A stretch of 64,000 nt of DNA from positions 62,001 to 126,000 of the forward strand of contig NZ_JACHYH010000005.1 of the NCBI RefSeq assembly GCF_014192715.1, read 5' to 3'. Positions within the stretch are counted from its first letter, which is position 1, and every line of letters begins with the position of its first letter. The position numbers were made by a program, and so were the translations under genes. Shown here piece by piece: positions 7,914-16,046 of the stretch. The notes beneath the pieces are model-generated. The model was given only the letters and a program-made list of their open reading frames with translations. It searched no databases and was not told the DNA's origin. The DNA is from Luteibacter sp. Sphag1AF. GTDB lineage: Bacteria; Pseudomonadota; Gammaproteobacteria; Xanthomonadales; Rhodanobacteraceae.

Positions 7914-9668
7914 TCAGGGAGTGCCCGAATGCAGGCGGCGTATGTCCCAGGCCGATGCTTCCGGCGCGGATGGGTTGAAGGTCAACAGCAGACGGTTACC
8001 CAAAGCGTATTTTTTGTCTGGCGGTACGCCCGCTGGCAATGCGGGCGCTTGTTCGACGATCCGGGGAGTAGCTCGCAGGAATACGTACGCGCGCGGCACG
8101 GCCTTCCACCGCATCCAGCTCAGTTCGTATGAATTTATCTCCTGAATGACGAGCTGGTTGCCCGTACCCGGCTGGCTGACGAATTGCCTGGCCAGCGTCA
8201 GCGCCGCGCTTTCCTCCGACACGTCATGCAGTATCCAGCCAAGCACCGGGCAGGTGCTGTTGGACTGGACCAGCGCGCCAGCCTGCCTGACCCAGTCATC
8301 GGCAAGATAGGCCAAAGGGTGATAGGAGGACGGCAGGTAGTAGCCGTAGTAGCGCCGTTCGATCATGAAGCGCACGCGGGGTGAAAGCGAGGGGCCATAG
8401 GTACGAGGCTGGGAAATAACTGGCAGCGTGGCGCCGTTGCAGCCAGGAAGACCCTGCACGTAGGCCGCCGATGCCCGCCAGGGCTCAGTGGAGGGCAACA
8501 GCCGGCCGCGACACAATACGGCGGCCTGAGAGCCAAGAAGTATCACGATGGCCGCCGCAGCAATGGCCCCTTTTCGCGTCTCCGTGCGAGGTCCCGCGGC
8601 GTCGTAAAGTCGCGCCAGCAGGAGCCAGCCGAACGGTGCGCATACCAGCACATTGCGATAAGAGAACGACGGTGCAACCAGCAGCGATACGGCAATCCCG
8701 CCAGCAATCACTCCGACAATGACGAAACCGCACAAGCCCACTTCCCAGTCGAGTGTATGAGGCGGGTCGCGCGTTGCCGGTTCGGCACGTTGGCGGCGTA
8801 TCCACCCCATCACCAGCATGACCACCACGATCAGCAGCGCCTGGCGGCTCATGAACTGGAAAATGGCCCTGCGCAGGTGTGAGCTGAAGAAGCCTGCGCT
8901 ATTGCGGAACCAGGTGGCGTCGAAATCGTGTTCCGGCGCGTGGATCATCATCCACAGGAGAGCGACGTAGAGCCCCAGTACGACCAGTCCGGACAGGCAA
9001 AGGCCAATACGCTGCGGCCAGTTGCGTGTCGCGAGCAGAAGAAACAGAAACACCATGCCGGCAACGAGCAGCATGTATGCATGGGTCTGGCTGCCGGCAA
9101 TGGCGAGCAGGGTAAGGGTCAGCCATGGGCCCGCCGGAAAGCGTTCGCCTGCGCATATGCGACGGTGGAAAGTAACGGCGGTTGCAAGCAGCGCGGCCGA
9201 GATGACCATAGCGAGGCTGTAGTTGCGCGCATTTTGCGCCTGCACGTACCAGAACATCGAACTGGTGGCCACCGCGCAAGCAAAAGCGATGGCCGCCGGA
9301 CTGAACCGGCGGCGCGTGCTTGAAACGAACAGGAGGATGCACAGGACCGCGAGGATGGCACTGGGCAGGCGCACCGCCAGTTCGCTGGTGCCGAAGTACT
9401 CCACCCAGCCGTAAAGCAGGAAGTCGTACAAGGGGGGATGGACGTCCGAAAGCATGCGCTGGAACACGTCGCCCAGGCCCTGGTGATGATCGACCAGTCG
9501 CATGGTGAACAGTTCGTCGCCCCACAGACTGCTGCTGGAGATGCCGATAAAGGCAAAGACGCAGCAGGTAACGGCAATAAGGGCGTTGAAAGTGCCTGGC
9601 CAGCCGAGTCGGGCAAGGGTTGTGTCGCGGTAGGGGTGCGTTCCGGAGGCGTCTGATATCTGAGTCAA
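7914..9668 (-). CDS. Polytopic glycosyltransferase, GT39/ArnT-PMT-like
   Basis: A 584-residue integral membrane protein with about ten hydrophobic helices up to residue 380 and a soluble C-terminal part. Near the N-terminus it has SLWGDELFTM (D51, E52) and, in the next loop, DVHPPLYDFLLYGW (HPP at 77-79). The acidic residue in the first periplasmic loop and the HPPLY motif are typical of the GT39/GT83 lipid-linked sugar transferase superfamily (PMT, ArnT, RgtA). It likely transfers a sugar from a polyprenyl-phosphate donor to lipid or protein in the periplasm. The first usable start is TTG at 9668; an in-frame stop lies 18-21 bp upstream, so no longer start exists. Acceptor unknown. Confidence 0.75.
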   Translation of the reverse strand: MTQISDASGTHPYRDTTLARLGWPGTFNALIAVTCCVFAFIGISSSSLWGDELFTMRLVDHHQGLGDVFQRMLSDVHPPLYDFLLYGWVEYFGTSELAVRLPSAILAVLCILLFVSSTRRRFSPAAIAFACAVATSSMFWYVQAQNARNYSLAMVISAALLATAVTFHRRICAGERFPAGPWLTLTLLAIAGSQTHAYMLLVAGMVFLFLLLATRNWPQRIGLCLSGLVVLGLYVALLWMMIHAPEHDFDATWFRNSAGFFSSHLRRAIFQFMSRQALLIVVVMLVMGWIRRQRAEPATRDPPHTLDWEVGLCGFVIVGVIAGGIAVSLLVAPSFSYRNVLVCAPFGWLLLARLYDAAGPRTETRKGAIAAAAIVILLGSQAAVLCRGRLLPSTEPWRASAAYVQGLPGCNGATLPVISQPRTYGPSLSPRVRFMIERRYYGYYLPSSYHPLAYLADDWVRQAGALVQSNSTCPVLGWILHDVSEESAALTLARQFVSQPGTGNQLVIQEINSYELSWMRWKAVPRAYVFLRATPRIVEQAPALPAGVPPDKKYALGNRLLLTFNPSAPEASAWDIRRLHSGTP

Positions 9669-9708
9669 TGCACCATCTCGCGAGCGTCAAGGGGGATGTT
9701 CAAGGGCG

Positions 9709-9767
9709 ACCACATCTGAAACCCCGGAAGTTGGACTAAGTTCCGCTTCCGGGGTTTCAGATGTGGT
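9709..9767. repeat. Long perfect inverted repeat (22-bp arms)
   Basis: The arm at 9709-9730 (begins ACCACATCTGAAACC) is the perfect reverse complement of 9746-9767, with a 15-base loop. Beyond a one-base bulge the stem gains four more pairs (9705-9708 with 9769-9772). It lies just after the stop of the MASE1 gene and before the TTG start of the GT39 gene, both leftward. It may terminate the first or form an extragenic palindrome. Confidence 0.7.
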
Positions 9768-9789
9768 GCGCCTTTGTCCTTCGGGACGC

Positions 9790-11325
9790 TTACTTTTCGA
9801 TCAGGCGGGGCTCGTGCAGCGTGAAGCTGGCCTGGATCGACCGGGCGTGCTGGCGAACGCGCAGCATTCCACCGTGCATGGCGGCATGAGCCTGCATGGC
9901 GGCAAGGTCGAGGCGGCGGGAGCCGAGCAGGGCGATCATCTCGGCCCAGCGCCTCGGTGAGCGGAAGGCAATGCTGGCCTCGCCCGAGCGGTGCGCGACC
10001 ACGCGCAGCACCAGCCACGGCCTGTCGCCATCCATGCCTGCGCGAAGCTGCAGGCTGATGTCCTGGCACGGACCGGTGGCCAGCGCATAGGGAATCAACT
10101 CGCTGGCCATGCGCTGGAGTTCGCGTTCCACGGCAGGCTCAAAGGCTGCCAGGGGCAGACCCCGTGCGCTGTAGCGATAGTTGGCACCCGTGCGCTGCAC
10201 GGCCGTGGCGAACGAGCTTTCAAACGCGACAGGCGCCTCGCTGGGCAATTGCACTCGGGCCGGAGCTGCCTGCGGCTGGCGTTCCGTCCCCTCAAACACA
10301 TCGCGGAAGCGGGTGCGGGCCTGCACATGGTTCCGGGCAGCCCGCGTCGGGGACGCCGGTGCCTCGGCAAACGCCACGCCGGCATGGGCCATGCGCAGGT
10401 GGTTGAAGAAGGGAATGCGCAGCAGGGCGGATGGCCCCACGCGGGCGGCCATGCGCACACCGACAATAAGCGAGGTGGAAATGGCGAAGGCCAGCACGAC
10501 CTGCGCCTGGATCATCTGCGGATCGCGGACGGTCGTGGCGGTGGAAGCCTGAGCGATGCTGGCCAGCATGCCGCCCAGCGCGCCACCTTGCCAGCCATGG
10601 CGAGCGGTGAGCACCGCCACGGGCAGGACCATCAGCAGACGGCACCACTGGCGTGGTGCATCGTCCAGATGCGGGGCGGCCACGGCCAGCACGGCCAGCG
10701 TGGGGACCGTCCAGAACAGCAGATCGCGCAGCAGCCGGCTTTGCGACCAGGTGCGCCAGGCCAGCACGTCACCGTGGCGGGCCACCCACTCGCGGATGGC
10801 TAGCAGCGTCGGCATCAGGGTCAGCGCGCCCAGGTAGGCTCCCAGGAACCAGGTCAGCAGCACCGGGATGGCAACATGCGGTGCCGGGGAACCGTCGGGC
10901 ATGTGCACGGAAGCAAGGGCCACCGCGTTGCCCAGCGTATTCAGGGCGGCGCAGGCCATGGAGGCCACGAGCAACATGGCCATGTTCAGATGGCCATCGG
11001 GCTTGAGCATGTTCAGATGGCGCTTGATGAGCGCGACGGCCGGCATGCACAGGACGATGGGCGGGAACGAGGCCGCAATCATCCACGCCAGACCATACGG
11101 CGGGGCGTCCAGAAGGGCGCTTTCGGCAATGGTGATCGTCTCGCCGATGGCCAGTGCAGGCCACACGCGGCGGGGAAGCAGCAGCAGGCAGACCAGACGC
11201 AGGCCAGCGGGCAGAATCCAGTGCGAGAACGAGAAGTAGCGGGTCAACACATAGCACGCCGCATAGGCTGACGCGATGGCGGCGTGGTGCGCGAGCGTTA
11301 ACGAGTCCTTGTTTTCGGTTCTCAC
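9790..11325 (-). CDS. MASE1-domain membrane protein with degenerate kinase-like C-terminus
   Basis: A 511-residue protein from a GTG start preceded by GGAGGA. Residues about 15-290 form eight or so transmembrane helices with the aromatic and polar pattern of MASE1 sensory domains. The region about 370-505 resembles a histidine-kinase ATPase domain in length and ending (HGGMLRVRQH..IQASFTLHEP), but I see no phosphoacceptor HExxxP box and no clear N or G boxes. It is therefore probably a sensor with an inactive output module, as MASE1 proteins of xanthomonads often are. Solitary gene, with the long inverted repeat directly after its stop. A longer start at 11424 exists but has no ribosome binding site. 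Confidence 0.7.
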   Translation of the reverse strand: MRTENKDSLTLAHHAAIASAYAACYVLTRYFSFSHWILPAGLRLVCLLLLPRRVWPALAIGETITIAESALLDAPPYGLAWMIAASFPPIVLCMPAVALIKRHLNMLKPDGHLNMAMLLVASMACAALNTLGNAVALASVHMPDGSPAPHVAIPVLLTWFLGAYLGALTLMPTLLAIREWVARHGDVLAWRTWSQSRLLRDLLFWTVPTLAVLAVAAPHLDDAPRQWCRLLMVLPVAVLTARHGWQGGALGGMLASIAQASTATTVRDPQMIQAQVVLAFAISTSLIVGVRMAARVGPSALLRIPFFNHLRMAHAGVAFAEAPASPTRAARNHVQARTRFRDVFEGTERQPQAAPARVQLPSEAPVAFESSFATAVQRTGANYRYSARGLPLAAFEPAVERELQRMASELIPYALATGPCQDISLQLRAGMDGDRPWLVLRVVAHRSGEASIAFRSPRRWAEMIALLGSRRLDLAAMQAHAAMHGGMLRVRQHARSIQASFTLHEPRLIEK

Positions 11326-11617
11326 GTCGTCCTCCGCGATTTCCACCCGATGGCGATGATGAGCCACCCCGTGCGGCAAGGCGCCCCCGCTGGCGTCCGC
11401 ATGCGTGACCTGTATGACAGGCATTGCACCCGATGGGCGAAGTTTGAGGCGCCGCGACCCGGAGCGCTACCGTATAACGGCACAGTAGCTGACTTTGCCG
11501 AATTTGCGTGTAGAAGATGTATTCGTCTGCTGGCGTGATCCTGCCAGCTTCATCATGCCCTGCCGGGGCCCGGATGACAAAACTGGCTCCCCTCGCGCAT
11601 TCCCTGGCGCGTTTCAC
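11326..11617. other. Intergenic, about 290 bp
   Basis: Lies between the MASE1 gene start and the end of the small lipoprotein gene, both leftward. It should carry the MASE1 promoter. I see no coding sequence, clear hairpin or repeat in it. Confidence 0.4.
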
Positions 11618-11746
11618 TTAGCGGTAGTAGTAGCCATGGCCCCAGTAGCCGCCGTGGTAATAACCGCCACGTGCGGGCACCACGATGCAGCCGGAAACGG
11701 CGATGGTCATCGCCAGGACGGCGGCGGCAAGGATAAGTCGTTTCAT
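11618..11746 (-). CDS. Small lipoprotein, 42 residues
   Basis: A short gene with GGAGAGG before the ATG. It encodes a hydrophobic lipoprotein signal MKRLILAAAVLAMTIAVSGC, so the lipobox is VSGC, followed by IVVPARGG and a Gly/Tyr/His-rich tail (YYHGGYWGHGYYYR). Such tiny Gly-Tyr-His lipoproteins are common in envelope-stress or metal-exposed contexts of Gammaproteobacteria, but no function is established. The tail could bind metal through its three histidines; that is speculation. Good start signal and complete lipobox support a real gene despite its size. Confidence 0.72.
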   Translation of the reverse strand: MKRLILAAAVLAMTIAVSGCIVVPARGGYYHGGYWGHGYYYR

Positions 11747-11879
11747 GATGCCTCTCCGGTTGTTGGGAACCTGAGGCAAAAAACGGGGGAGCCGGTCGCG
11801 CTGTTGACCGGGAGCTGCCGGATTTGCGGGCCGGCGTTCACATTTCAGATATCGGGCGTTTAGCTATGTGACACGCGCT

Positions 11880-12230
11880 TTAGTCCAGCAGCCGCTGCCA
11901 GTTGTGGGGGACGCGCCCTGCCGGGCCTGGTGTGGGCTGGCTGAGCGGGTGGCTATGGGGTGGCTCAAGCACAGGACCGTCGAACATGCCGTCGTTCCGG
12001 TAGTCGTAAAACCAGTCTTCCCCGGGCTCGAAACTGGTGATGACCGGGTGGCCCGATTCATGGGCATGCTGGCTGGCGTGCTTGCCCAGCGACTCATCGC
12101 AGCATCCGATGTGTCCGCACTGCGCGCAGCGGCGCAGGTGGAACCACCAGCTGCCGGTGGCCAGGCATTCCACGCAGCCAGTGCCGCTGGGCGGGACGGA
12201 TGGATTGATCTCAGGGGTGTGCGTCGTCAT
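11880..12230 (-). CDS. UBP-type zinc finger domain protein
   Basis: A 116-residue soluble protein. Residues about 18-75 contain GCVECLATGSWWFHLRRC, then CGHIGCCDESLGKHASQHAH and SGHPVITSFEPGEDWFYDY. The C-x2-C ... C-x2-C-x4-CC ... H-x3-H-x-H arrangement and the CGHIGCCDES-HASQHAHESGHP block match the bacterial version of the ZnF-UBP domain. In eukaryotes this fold binds the ubiquitin C-terminus; in bacteria its partner is unknown. I chose the ATG at 12230, since the longer frame adds Arg/Pro-rich sequence that overlaps the promoter of the divergent VOC gene. The C-terminal 40 residues are proline-rich and probably disordered. Confidence 0.8.
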   Translation of the reverse strand: MTTHTPEINPSVPPSGTGCVECLATGSWWFHLRRCAQCGHIGCCDESLGKHASQHAHESGHPVITSFEPGEDWFYDYRNDGMFDGPVLEPPHSHPLSQPTPGPAGRVPHNWQRLLD

Positions 12231-12363
12231 GGGGCCGGTTACCGGAGCGAAAGGGCAAGAGCAGGTTAGGCCGGCAGCCGGAGGGGTTCTTGTAGCCATT
12301 GACTCTGCCGGGCCATGAATACGATAACGGGCGCGTCCACATTCTTTCGTCCGAGGCCCCGCC

Positions 12364-13245
12364 ATGCGTCGTCTGCCCGCCCTCCTGATCGGCGCGCTCC
12401 TTGCCGCCCCCGCATTCGCCACGACCGATTTCGCGGTGGGGCCGCAATATGACAGTACGCATGTTTACGTTGCTCCGGACAAGGTGGACGCCTTCGTCGC
12501 CAGTTTCGCCACGACATTCGGTGGCCATTCTTCGCCGCAGGTCGTGGCCACCGTTACGCCCACGCCATCGTCGACTTCGTCGCAAATCGTGCAGACGCCG
12601 TCCGGCATCGTCTCGGTATTTGGCTTCCGCACGCCGGTCCCTTATCCGTTTGGCAGCGAACGCACCGGCTATCTGGTCACCGACCTGGATGAGGCGGTGA
12701 AGGCCGCGCAGATGTCGGGGGCCACGACGCTGGTGGCGCCTTTCAATGATCCCATCGGCCGCGATGCCGTGGTCAGCTGGCCCGGTGGAGTCAACATGCA
12801 GCTGTACTGGCACACGAAGAAGCCCGAGTATGCGGCGCTTCAATACGTGCCTGAAAACCGCGTGTATGTTCCCACGGCAGCGGCAGACAGCTTTGTGCGC
12901 GCGTTCGTCCGTTTCGCTCATGGCAAGGTCGTGTCCGATGTGAAGAACGCGCCCGGTGCCGACATTGGCCGCAATACCTCCTATCGCCACATCCTCATCG
13001 AATCGCTGTACGGCAAGGTAGCCGTGTTTGCCACGGACGGGCAGGTGCCCTGGCCTTACGGTCGCGAACTCACCGGTTACGAGGTCGGCGATCTGGATGC
13101 CACCTTGCAGCGAGCCACCTCCACGGGCGCAACCATTATCGTGGCGGCGCACGCACAGGCCGACCGCCGTTCGGCGATGGTCGAGTTTCCCGGTGGTTAC
13201 GTGGCCGAGATCCACGCGGTGCAGAAGAGCATGCCCACCAAGTGA
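12364..13245 (+). CDS. Secreted VOC-superfamily (glyoxalase-like) protein
   Basis: A 293-residue protein with a signal peptide (MRRLPALLIGALLAAPAFAT). The mature part has two similar halves of about 125 residues. Each begins with a beta strand (THVYVAPDKVDAFVASF and NRVYVPTAAADSFVRAF) and ends in a paired pattern (RDAVVSWPGGVNMQLYW and RSAMVEFPGGYVAEIHA), with a YPFGSERTGYLVTDLDEA/WPYGRELTGYEVGDLDAT match between them. This is the two-module layout of vicinal oxygen chelate proteins. The usual metal ligands H and E are partly kept (H in the first strand of half one, E in AEIHA). Periplasmic location is unusual for a glyoxalase, so a binding rather than enzymatic role is possible. Confidence 0.7.
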   Translation: MRRLPALLIGALLAAPAFATTDFAVGPQYDSTHVYVAPDKVDAFVASFATTFGGHSSPQVVATVTPTPSSTSSQIVQTPSGIVSVFGFRTPVPYPFGSERTGYLVTDLDEAVKAAQMSGATTLVAPFNDPIGRDAVVSWPGGVNMQLYWHTKKPEYAALQYVPENRVYVPTAAADSFVRAFVRFAHGKVVSDVKNAPGADIGRNTSYRHILIESLYGKVAVFATDGQVPWPYGRELTGYEVGDLDATLQRATSTGATIIVAAHAQADRRSAMVEFPGGYVAEIHAVQKSMPTK

Positions 13246-13253
13246 TTGACGGC

Positions 13254-13272
13254 GGCCGTGAATGGCACGGCC
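13254..13272. terminator. Weak hairpin after VOC gene
   Basis: GGCCGTG (13254-13260) pairs with CACGGCC (13266-13272), loop AATGG, 8 bp after the VOC stop. The following sequence is only mildly T-rich, so termination is tentative. Confidence 0.35.
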
Positions 13273-13379
13273 ATCAGTTGAATTATCGCGATGTCGCCCA
13301 CCATGAGGGCGTGACAGTGCGTTCATCAAGAAGGTCAGGCTGAGTGGCCCGAGCTTCAACGTGAACTGGCAGTTCTGAC

Positions 13380-15956
13380 TCAGGCGTCCGTCAGCAGCGG
13401 TTCGAGCCCTGTCGGGGTAAGCCGGAAGTTCTGCTGCATGCTGCGCTCAGCAAGGCGGACGTTCTGCATTTCATTGGTAATGACCAGACGGTTCTTCGGC
13501 TCGGCGTGATAGATGCGGATCTCTTCCCCACCATCGCCTGAAACCGGGAACGTCCATGTTTTCGCTGCCTGATCCGTCGTGCCCAGCACGTCCAGATCCA
13601 GTAGCGGCTTGCCGTTGGCATCCATGATGAAAAGCCGGACATAGGTTTCGGGGAAGCGACCATGCGCCACGCCTTTGCTGAGGGCGACCGTGATCTGCCG
13701 GGTCCGCAGGTCAATATGGGCGGTCAGAAACTCGCGGTCGCTGATGCCCAGGCAGGAAAGGGAAAACGCATTGCCCAGCGTATCGGCCGGAACATCGTTG
13801 TCCGTCGGAAGACAGTCGGCATAGAGGGCGAGCAACGATTCGCGCTCCGGACTTCGATAGGTATCAATGGCGAAGAGCAGGTTGTCCTTGGCCGCGGCAT
13901 GCTTCGCATTCAGCATGGACGGTATGGTGCGAATCTTCGCCGCCGTGGCTTCCAGGCGCGGCAGCAACGCCTGGCCGGTATCGTTGCCGAGTGACTGGTT
14001 ACGCAGTCCCTGCGACGTAATCTCGAAGACATTCGTCTTGGACATGCCGTCCAGTACCCCATCAAAGGGGGGCACGAGCTTCAACCGGTTTTTCGGCTCA
14101 TCGTGAAATATCTGGAGCACGTCGCCGAAGTCGAAGGGGATTTCCGTGTGAGTCAGCGTCGCCTTGGTCCCGGGAATCACGAGGCTGAAAACCACGGCAC
14201 CTTTTCGCATCACGGTGATCGAAGCATACGTTTCGTCGGGGTAGTAAAGATGCGGCGTTTCGGTGGAGACATCCACGACGAGCCAGTGGTTTTCCTGATC
14301 AATCGTGACGTAGGCAAATTGCTTGTCCGACAGGCCGAGGAGACGGATCTCCTGCGAAAGCACATCGCTTCCGTGTCGTGGCAGGAACGTTATCTTTTCG
14401 GCGCGCTTGCCGGGGGTGACGACCAGATAGTCCGGACCTGACAGATACTTGATGTTTCGCCCGGTGGGGACGCGCACCGTGTAAATGCCGATGGGAAGTT
14501 GACTGAGAGAAATCGTCTCCTCTTCAATCAGCACGGATCGCGCAACATGCGCTCCATCAAGACATACCAGCGTTTGCCCGTAGATCTGGCTGAAGTCGTC
14601 GATGGACAGCGAAAGCTCGACATCGCCCTTGATCCCCGTTGCGCGAAGTTGCTGTGGCGACACCAGACTGAGATCACCCTCCTGCTTCAGCGTTTGCCGC
14701 CATCGGCTCAGTTCGTCACCCGAGAAGAACTGGTTCAGCGGATAAACGGCCTGCGCCTGACTGAACAGGTTGCGTTGACGCTGCCACGGGCTCAGAGGCT
14801 GATGACCCAGGTCCATCACCGCTGCGACATCGACTTTCGCACCTGCCGTTGCGAAGCTTTCCGCCAGCATGTCCACCAGCGGCGGGGCATCGGCAGGGGT
14901 GCCGGGCGGGTTGCAATACATGCGGTATTGCTGGTTGAACCAGGTAAACGCGCTTCTGCCCGCGCGGTCGATCATCAGCATGGTGAAGTAGAGCTTCAGC
15001 CGGAGATCCCACTGGTTCAGGGGCGCCCCGGATGCGATAACATCATTGAGCTTCTTTTCAACGCCCGCCTGGCCACCATAGTTGTATAGCCACCCGTCTT
15101 CGAACTTGGCGTCGCCCAGGTTCACGGCCTCATAGCTGGCAGCGTAGATGTTGTTCCAGACCTCGCTCATGGCAAGAGCAGAGTTCGTCATGAAACCGCC
15201 CTGATAAGCATGCCCAAGCTCATGCAGGCATCCCCAGTTGTCTGCCTCGGGGGTCAGGAAGAACCCCTTCATGGAGTTCGAGGACTCGGCTGTCCACACG
15301 TTGCCGAAATACGCCAGGCCGATCCCGTGCTCGTCGGCCTTCATGAAAAAGCGGTTGGCAATGTTCAGATCGGTGGGTCGCTGCGGCTCAAAAGACAGGC
15401 CGACCAATTCGTTGTAGAACGAAAGCACATCCTGGAAGAACGCGAACAGCCCCGCGATCCCGCCTTCGAGGCTGCGCAGGTTTTCCTTGTCGATAAGCGG
15501 CAACAGCATGATGACTTCGGCGCTTTCAAGCAGCGCGAAGTCGGCATCCTGGCTGTCCCACTCGGCGAAGAAGGCGGCTTCGTCATCACCTGCGCGGAAC
15601 GTGGGCAGTGCGATGGCATCGTCCGGATACTCGAACTCCACCGTGGGTACAGCGTCCGGGTCCTCGACAAGAGGCGTGTCGATGAACGCCACGGAGACAG
15701 CCTGCGCCACCACGCTCACCCACGCATTTTCTACCCACGAGGAAAGCTCGGTCTCGCTATCGTCATTGAGCAGCCGCAGATTCAGGCGCGAAGCGAACGC
15801 CTCATTGGACTGGCGAACCCGAAGCGTGGCCCCTACGGGCAGGATGATGCCAAGCGACTGCCGGTCGTGTTCCACACCCTTGCCCAGCTTCGCCAGTTCA
15901 AGCCAGACAGGTCGTTGCAGGGTGGAGATACGTTTGGTCTGCGTGAGCGTGGCCAT
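13380..15956 (-). CDS. M60 (enhancin-like) metallopeptidase with two mucin-binding modules
   Basis: An 858-residue protein. Residues 245-249 are HELGH followed by AYQGG, the HExxH zinc site of the M60 family, with E265 (SEVWNN) as the likely third ligand. Residues 1-110 form a carbohydrate-binding-like lead. Downstream are two copies of a module, about residues 550-655 and 735-845. They share the pattern LLGLSDKQFAYVTID / CLGISDREFLTAHID at the start and DEPKNRLKLV / AEPKNRLVIT at the end, which matches the mucin-binding domain of viral enhancins. No signal peptide is visible, so export route is unclear. The enzyme probably cleaves mucin-type glycoproteins, suggesting contact with an animal or insect host. 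The start at 15956 was preferred over 16025. Confidence 0.85.
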   Translation of the reverse strand: MATLTQTKRISTLQRPVWLELAKLGKGVEHDRQSLGIILPVGATLRVRQSNEAFASRLNLRLLNDDSETELSSWVENAWVSVVAQAVSVAFIDTPLVEDPDAVPTVEFEYPDDAIALPTFRAGDDEAAFFAEWDSQDADFALLESAEVIMLLPLIDKENLRSLEGGIAGLFAFFQDVLSFYNELVGLSFEPQRPTDLNIANRFFMKADEHGIGLAYFGNVWTAESSNSMKGFFLTPEADNWGCLHELGHAYQGGFMTNSALAMSEVWNNIYAASYEAVNLGDAKFEDGWLYNYGGQAGVEKKLNDVIASGAPLNQWDLRLKLYFTMLMIDRAGRSAFTWFNQQYRMYCNPPGTPADAPPLVDMLAESFATAGAKVDVAAVMDLGHQPLSPWQRQRNLFSQAQAVYPLNQFFSGDELSRWRQTLKQEGDLSLVSPQQLRATGIKGDVELSLSIDDFSQIYGQTLVCLDGAHVARSVLIEEETISLSQLPIGIYTVRVPTGRNIKYLSGPDYLVVTPGKRAEKITFLPRHGSDVLSQEIRLLGLSDKQFAYVTIDQENHWLVVDVSTETPHLYYPDETYASITVMRKGAVVFSLVIPGTKATLTHTEIPFDFGDVLQIFHDEPKNRLKLVPPFDGVLDGMSKTNVFEITSQGLRNQSLGNDTGQALLPRLEATAAKIRTIPSMLNAKHAAAKDNLLFAIDTYRSPERESLLALYADCLPTDNDVPADTLGNAFSLSCLGISDREFLTAHIDLRTRQITVALSKGVAHGRFPETYVRLFIMDANGKPLLDLDVLGTTDQAAKTWTFPVSGDGGEEIRIYHAEPKNRLVITNEMQNVRLAERSMQQNFRLTPTGLEPLLTDA

Positions 15957-16046
15957 GGCGGGGCTCTTCGGGTTGGGATACGCGGGTGATGCTAACGGCC
16001 CGCCCCCCGCATACAACCCGGCCATCGGTTGTAGGTGCGCCTGCGA

